A DNA stretch of 64,000 nt from Flavobacterium cucumis (lineage in GTDB: Bacteria; Bacteroidota; Bacteroidia; Flavobacteriales; Flavobacteriaceae). The stretch spans positions 1,219,391-1,283,390 of the forward strand of contig NZ_FRYK01000001.1 of the NCBI RefSeq assembly GCF_900148835.1, written 5' to 3'. This document shows positions 60,963 to 64,000 of this stretch, piece after piece (the stretch's first letter is position 1; each line of letters starts with the position of its first letter). A model generated the notes under the pieces. That model searched no databases and was not told the origin of the DNA. It saw only the letters and a program-made list of their open reading frames with translations. Position numbers and translations under genes: made by a program.

Positions 60963-62195
60963 CTACTCATAAATCAAATACTTCTTTCTTACTTCCTTAA
61001 ACTGCTCCAAACCTTCTTGCCAAGTTTTTCTAATTTCTTTTTCGGTCATTCCGGCTTCAATTTGTTCGCGGAGTTTTTTGGTTCCGGCTAATTTGGTAAA
61101 GAAATCATTGAAGAAAACGGTTTTATCTGCTGTGTTTTCGTAAGCTTTCAATAACCACTTTAATTCTAATCGGTGTACTTTTCTAATTTCGGTTAAATCT
61201 TCTCCAAAGCATAACTTTCCATTATGAACAGGATCTTTCGCACCAAAATTTGGTTGTGGAGTAAAGCTGAAATCAAATTCGTTTTCAGGTAAAAATGGCG
61301 AACCGTAAATTTGAAATTGCTTTTCGGTACCCCGACCTAAACTTACATTCGTGCCTTCAAAAAAGCACAAACTCGCATATAAATTAATCGATTGATCGTT
61401 TGGTAAGTTTGGTGAAGGCTTCACGGGTAAGCTATATTTCATATCGTGCGAATAGTTCAAACAAGGTGCTACTTTCAAATCACATTGAATACTGTCTTTT
61501 AACCATTTTTCTCCGTTAATCATTTTCGCATATTCGCCAATTGTCATCCCATGTAAAACTGGAATTTCATGCATTCCAACAAAACTCTTATGTTCCTTTT
61601 CTAAAATTGGACCATCAATAATAGTTCCGTTCGGATTTGGGCGGTCTAAAACTAACAGCGGAATATTGTTTTCAGCGCAAGCTTCCATCACATAATGCAA
61701 CGAAGAGATATAAGTGTAAAATCGAGCGCCAACATCTTGCAAATCGAAAACTAAGATATCAATTCCTTCTAATTGTTCAGGTTTTGGCTTTTTGTTGTTT
61801 CCGTAAAGGGAAATAATTGGTAAATTTGTTTTCGTGTCTTTTCCGTCAACGATTAATTCTCCTGCATCAGCTGTTCCTCTAAAACCGTGTTCAGGGGCAT
61901 AAATTTTCTGAAGATTGATGTTTTGTTCGATTAAAAAATCGACTAAATGTTTTTCTTTTGAAAGAATTCCCGTCTGGTTCGTGACAATTCCAACGCGTTT
62001 GTCTTTTAATAATGGCAAATAACTATCAAAGTTTTCGGCACTGGTTTTAAAAGTGACATCTGTTGAAATTGAAGTCAAAATAGTATTATCATTACTCGTT
62101 TTAGTGTTTAGAATATTTCTTTTGCTACTTCCGCATGAAATAAAAAGGATCAGCAAGCTAAAACACGTTGTAAACTTAAATATATTGTATTTCAT
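60963..62195 (-). CDS. namZ: Exo-beta-N-acetylmuramidase NamZ-like lipoprotein (DUF1343)
   Basis: A 410-residue DUF1343 protein. The lipobox LFISC places the lipid on Cys21. The conserved blocks VGIVTNQTGI, YAPEHGFRG, DLQDVGARFYTY and LDRPNPNG are those of NamZ enzymes, which release N-acetylmuramic acid from peptidoglycan sugar chains. It would act at the cell surface or in the periplasm in cell-wall recycling. It diverges from the ABC permease gene, with only an 83-bp region between them. The symbol is given by family only. Confidence 0.87.
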   Translation of the reverse strand: MKYNIFKFTTCFSLLILFISCGSSKRNILNTKTSNDNTILTSISTDVTFKTSAENFDSYLPLLKDKRVGIVTNQTGILSKEKHLVDFLIEQNINLQKIYAPEHGFRGTADAGELIVDGKDTKTNLPIISLYGNNKKPKPEQLEGIDILVFDLQDVGARFYTYISSLHYVMEACAENNIPLLVLDRPNPNGTIIDGPILEKEHKSFVGMHEIPVLHGMTIGEYAKMINGEKWLKDSIQCDLKVAPCLNYSHDMKYSLPVKPSPNLPNDQSINLYASLCFFEGTNVSLGRGTEKQFQIYGSPFLPENEFDFSFTPQPNFGAKDPVHNGKLCFGEDLTEIRKVHRLELKWLLKAYENTADKTVFFNDFFTKLAGTKKLREQIEAGMTEKEIRKTWQEGLEQFKEVRKKYLIYE

Positions 62196-62248
62196 AACTA
62201 TTTTTTAATCTGTATAAATCTCTGTCATCTCTGGCAGAAAACTTTATG

Positions 62249-62256
62249 TATATTTG
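62249..62256 (+). promoter_or_regulatory. ABC permease promoter -7 box
   Basis: TATATTTG fits TAnnTTTG. It overlaps an ATG (62246) that opens the same frame, which argues against that ATG as the start. Confidence 0.55.
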
Positions 62257-62278
62257 CGTTAATTATAAATTAATAATT

Positions 62279-63511
62279 TTGAATTTAGAGTATTTTATAG
62301 CCAAAAGACTAATTGCTGCTAAAAGTTATAAAAGTAGTATTTCTTCGCCAATTATAAAAATTGCGATTACTGCCATTGCTATCGGAATTATTATGATGAT
62401 TATGGCTGTAGCAACTGGTATAGGTTTGCAAGAAAAAATTCGTGAGAAAGTATCCGCTTTTAACGGGCACATTATTATTTCTAATTTTGACGACAATCAA
62501 TCGCAAGTCACTACCGAACCTATTTCAATCAATCAAAGTTTTTATCCCAAATTCAAAAATGTAGAAGGAATCAGTCATGTACAAGCCGTGGCAAGTAAAG
62601 CCGGAATCATTCGCACAGAAAAAGCTTTCGAAGGTATCATATATAAAGGTGTTGGAAAAGATTATAATTTCACCAATCTAGAAGAATATTTAGTAGATGG
62701 TAAAATCCCAAATCTAAAATCCGAACTCAATACCGAAGTTCTGATTTCAGAATACTTAGCTAAAAGATTACATTTAAAGGTAGGAGATAAGTTTCTAACT
62801 TTCTTTATGAAAGAAAACGGAAAACTTCCTAATAAAAGAAACTTTCTGATTACTGGGATATTTAATTCAGGTTTTCAAGAATTTGATGCTACTTATGTTA
62901 TTGGAGATATTAGACATGTTCAGCTTATTAATAAATGGAGTTCAACTGACGTGGGTGCGTTTGAAGTTTTTGTAGATGACTTTTCAAAGATCAAAGAAAA
63001 AGGAGATGATGTTTACAAAGAAATTCCGCCTACTTATAATAGTATAACCATCGAAGAAAAATTTTATAGCATTTTTGAATGGTTGAAATTATTTGATTTT
63101 AATATTCTAGTTATTTTAGTAGTGATGATTGTTGTTGCTACTATTAATATGGTAGTTGCTTTATTAGTTCTAATTTTAGAGCGCACCCAAATGATTGGTA
63201 TTTTAAAAGCTATGGGTGCTAACAATTGGAATGTTCGAAAAATATTTCTTTACAACGCCTTCTACTTAATTGCGCGTGGGTTATTTTGGGGAAATCTAAT
63301 CGCCATCTCATTGTTGCTAATTCAAAAAATATTTGGTGTGATTCAACTTAATCCTGAAAATTACTATGTAAATGAAGCGCCCGTAAGTATTAATTTGTTT
63401 CATATTGCATTATTAAATGTAGGAACCATTTTTGTTTGTTTGTTGGTGTTGCTTATACCTTCTTATATTATTACTAAAATTTCACCAGTAAAAGCAATAC
63501 GTTTCGATTGA
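62279..63511 (+). CDS. ABC transporter permease, LolC/LolE-like
   Basis: A 410-residue permease of the MacB/LolCE type. One transmembrane helix lies near the N-terminus (about 25-48), then a large periplasmic domain, then three C-terminal helices from about 270. The TTG at 62279 is chosen as start: it gives MNLEYFIAKRLI, the family N-terminus, and it is downstream of the promoter box. The final KISPVKAIRFD is typical. It may release lipoproteins to the outer membrane; an ATPase partner is not in the window. Confidence 0.87.
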   Translation: MNLEYFIAKRLIAAKSYKSSISSPIIKIAITAIAIGIIMMIMAVATGIGLQEKIREKVSAFNGHIIISNFDDNQSQVTTEPISINQSFYPKFKNVEGISHVQAVASKAGIIRTEKAFEGIIYKGVGKDYNFTNLEEYLVDGKIPNLKSELNTEVLISEYLAKRLHLKVGDKFLTFFMKENGKLPNKRNFLITGIFNSGFQEFDATYVIGDIRHVQLINKWSSTDVGAFEVFVDDFSKIKEKGDDVYKEIPPTYNSITIEEKFYSIFEWLKLFDFNILVILVVMIVVATINMVVALLVLILERTQMIGILKAMGANNWNVRKIFLYNAFYLIARGLFWGNLIAISLLLIQKIFGVIQLNPENYYVNEAPVSINLFHIALLNVGTIFVCLLVLLIPSYIITKISPVKAIRFD

Positions 63512-63910
63512 TTTTCAAATCCATCTTATTTTTTTCTATACAATCCATCTTTGTGATTATTTTATTTAGCATGTTTTTAAAGGAAGTTCATTTGGTGGTT
63601 TTGTTTTTATTCTTTTTTTTAATTTCTAAAATAAACTTTAATTTAAGTTATTATATAGGTATTGTATAAAGTAAGTACAAGCTATATATGTAGTTGTTTG
63701 TTTAAAAGAGATTGTTAAGAGAGTTTATTTTTTTACATTATATATAGGTATGATAGATTCTTTGTTGCTGTATGTTTTGAGAGTTTAATTTTATTCTTAC
63801 TGTAGTTAAAGTATTCGCATGTGTTTGGATAAAAAAACTTTCATCATTAAATCCTTGTTATCAGGATGTTAAGAAAAGTATCAAAAAAAAGGCAAAAAAA
63901 AGAAGCTAAA
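63512..63910. other. Gene-free AT-rich stretch
   Basis: About 400 bp without a supported gene. It is strongly AT-rich, with long T-runs near 63605-63620 and TATATAGGTAT-like segments. No tRNA, hairpin terminator or known regulatory RNA was seen. Confidence 0.6.
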
Positions 63911-63914
63911 AGCC

Positions 63915-63944
63915 TTGTGGGAACGAAAAAGATTTCTACTTTTG
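63915..63944 (+). promoter_or_regulatory. Strong promoter at the window end, possibly of an rRNA operon
   Basis: TTG (63915-63917), a 19-bp spacer and TACTTTTG (63937-63944) are an excellent Bacteroidetes promoter. A-rich tracts (63880-63902), UP-element-like, lie upstream. The following GCACCCGCATTAGAGCAGAA leader resembles, from memory, flavobacterial rRNA-operon leaders. The gene itself lies outside the window. Confidence 0.5.
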
Positions 63945-64000
63945 CACCCGCATTAGAGCAGAAGTTCACACACAAACTGGAGAATTAAACAAGTCAAAAA

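Noticed and set aside
62246..62278. ATG at 62246 as the ABC permease start
   Set aside because: It overlaps the TATATTTG promoter box; the downstream TTG gives the expected MNLEYFIAKR N-terminus.
1..64000. CRISPR arrays, insertion sequences, prophage or restriction systems
   Set aside because: Repeats seen are short heptamers or single hairpins without regular spacers, and no transposase, integrase, Cas or methylase/restriction pair was found.

Overview
The window comes from an AT-rich member of the Bacteroidota, almost certainly Flavobacterium or a close relative. The signs are a gldA gliding-motility ATPase, GLPGLI-family and TonB-dependent outer-membrane proteins, many secreted proteins whose signal peptides end in xxAQ or xxSQ, Bacteroidetes-type promoters (TTG, about 19 bp, TAnnTTTG), and the 7-nt repeat arrays common between flavobacterial genes. 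The first gene is cut by the window edge. The last bases hold a strong promoter whose gene lies outside.

Layout. 1-6.9 kb: end of a His/Cys-rich protein, a deoxynucleoside kinase, a GLPGLI/TonB-dependent receptor pair and metK. 7.2-18.4 kb: a long assimilatory sulfate operon, cysH-cysD-cysN-cysE-cysK-cobA-cysJ-cysI-(DUF2490)-cysG/TSUP fusion, which takes sulfate to sulfide, cysteine and siroheme. 18.6-24.9 kb: metY-metX-thrA-metZ, running from aspartate to homocysteine. 25.0-30.5 kb: a split B12 methionine synthase and metF. 30.5-33.6 kb: gldA and a phenylalanine operon (pheA, DAHP synthase/chorismate mutase). 34-43 kb: housekeeping genes (rsgA, dtd, aroA, tRNA-Pro, queA) and two DUF3857/transglutaminase proteins. 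43-52 kb: kynU, an arginase-family enzyme, a photolyase/cryptochrome cluster and kmo. 52-63.5 kb: a Tricorn-like protease, a HerA-like ATPase, queE, namZ and an ABC permease.

The unifying theme is layered control of sulfur and methionine metabolism by RNA and DNA elements. The cysH and metY operons carry the same regulatory cassette: two 15-bp YAGAnnATAAATCTA operators exactly 30 bp apart over the promoter, then a 22-codon Cys/Met-rich leader peptide whose last codons can pair with the 5' arm of an intrinsic terminator. That is a classical ribosome-stalling attenuator. metH has two more copies of the operator and a SAM-I riboswitch; metK has a SAM-II-like riboswitch. The pheA operon has its own attenuator, with a leader rich in Phe, Tyr and Trp codons. 

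The other outstanding feature is an in-frame 438-bp element inside metH. It has GC-rich terminal inverted repeats and encodes a complete-looking DUF559 (Vsr-like) nuclease domain, so MetH carries about 146 extra residues between its cap and cobalamin-binding domains. No CRISPR array, insertion sequence, prophage or rRNA gene was seen.
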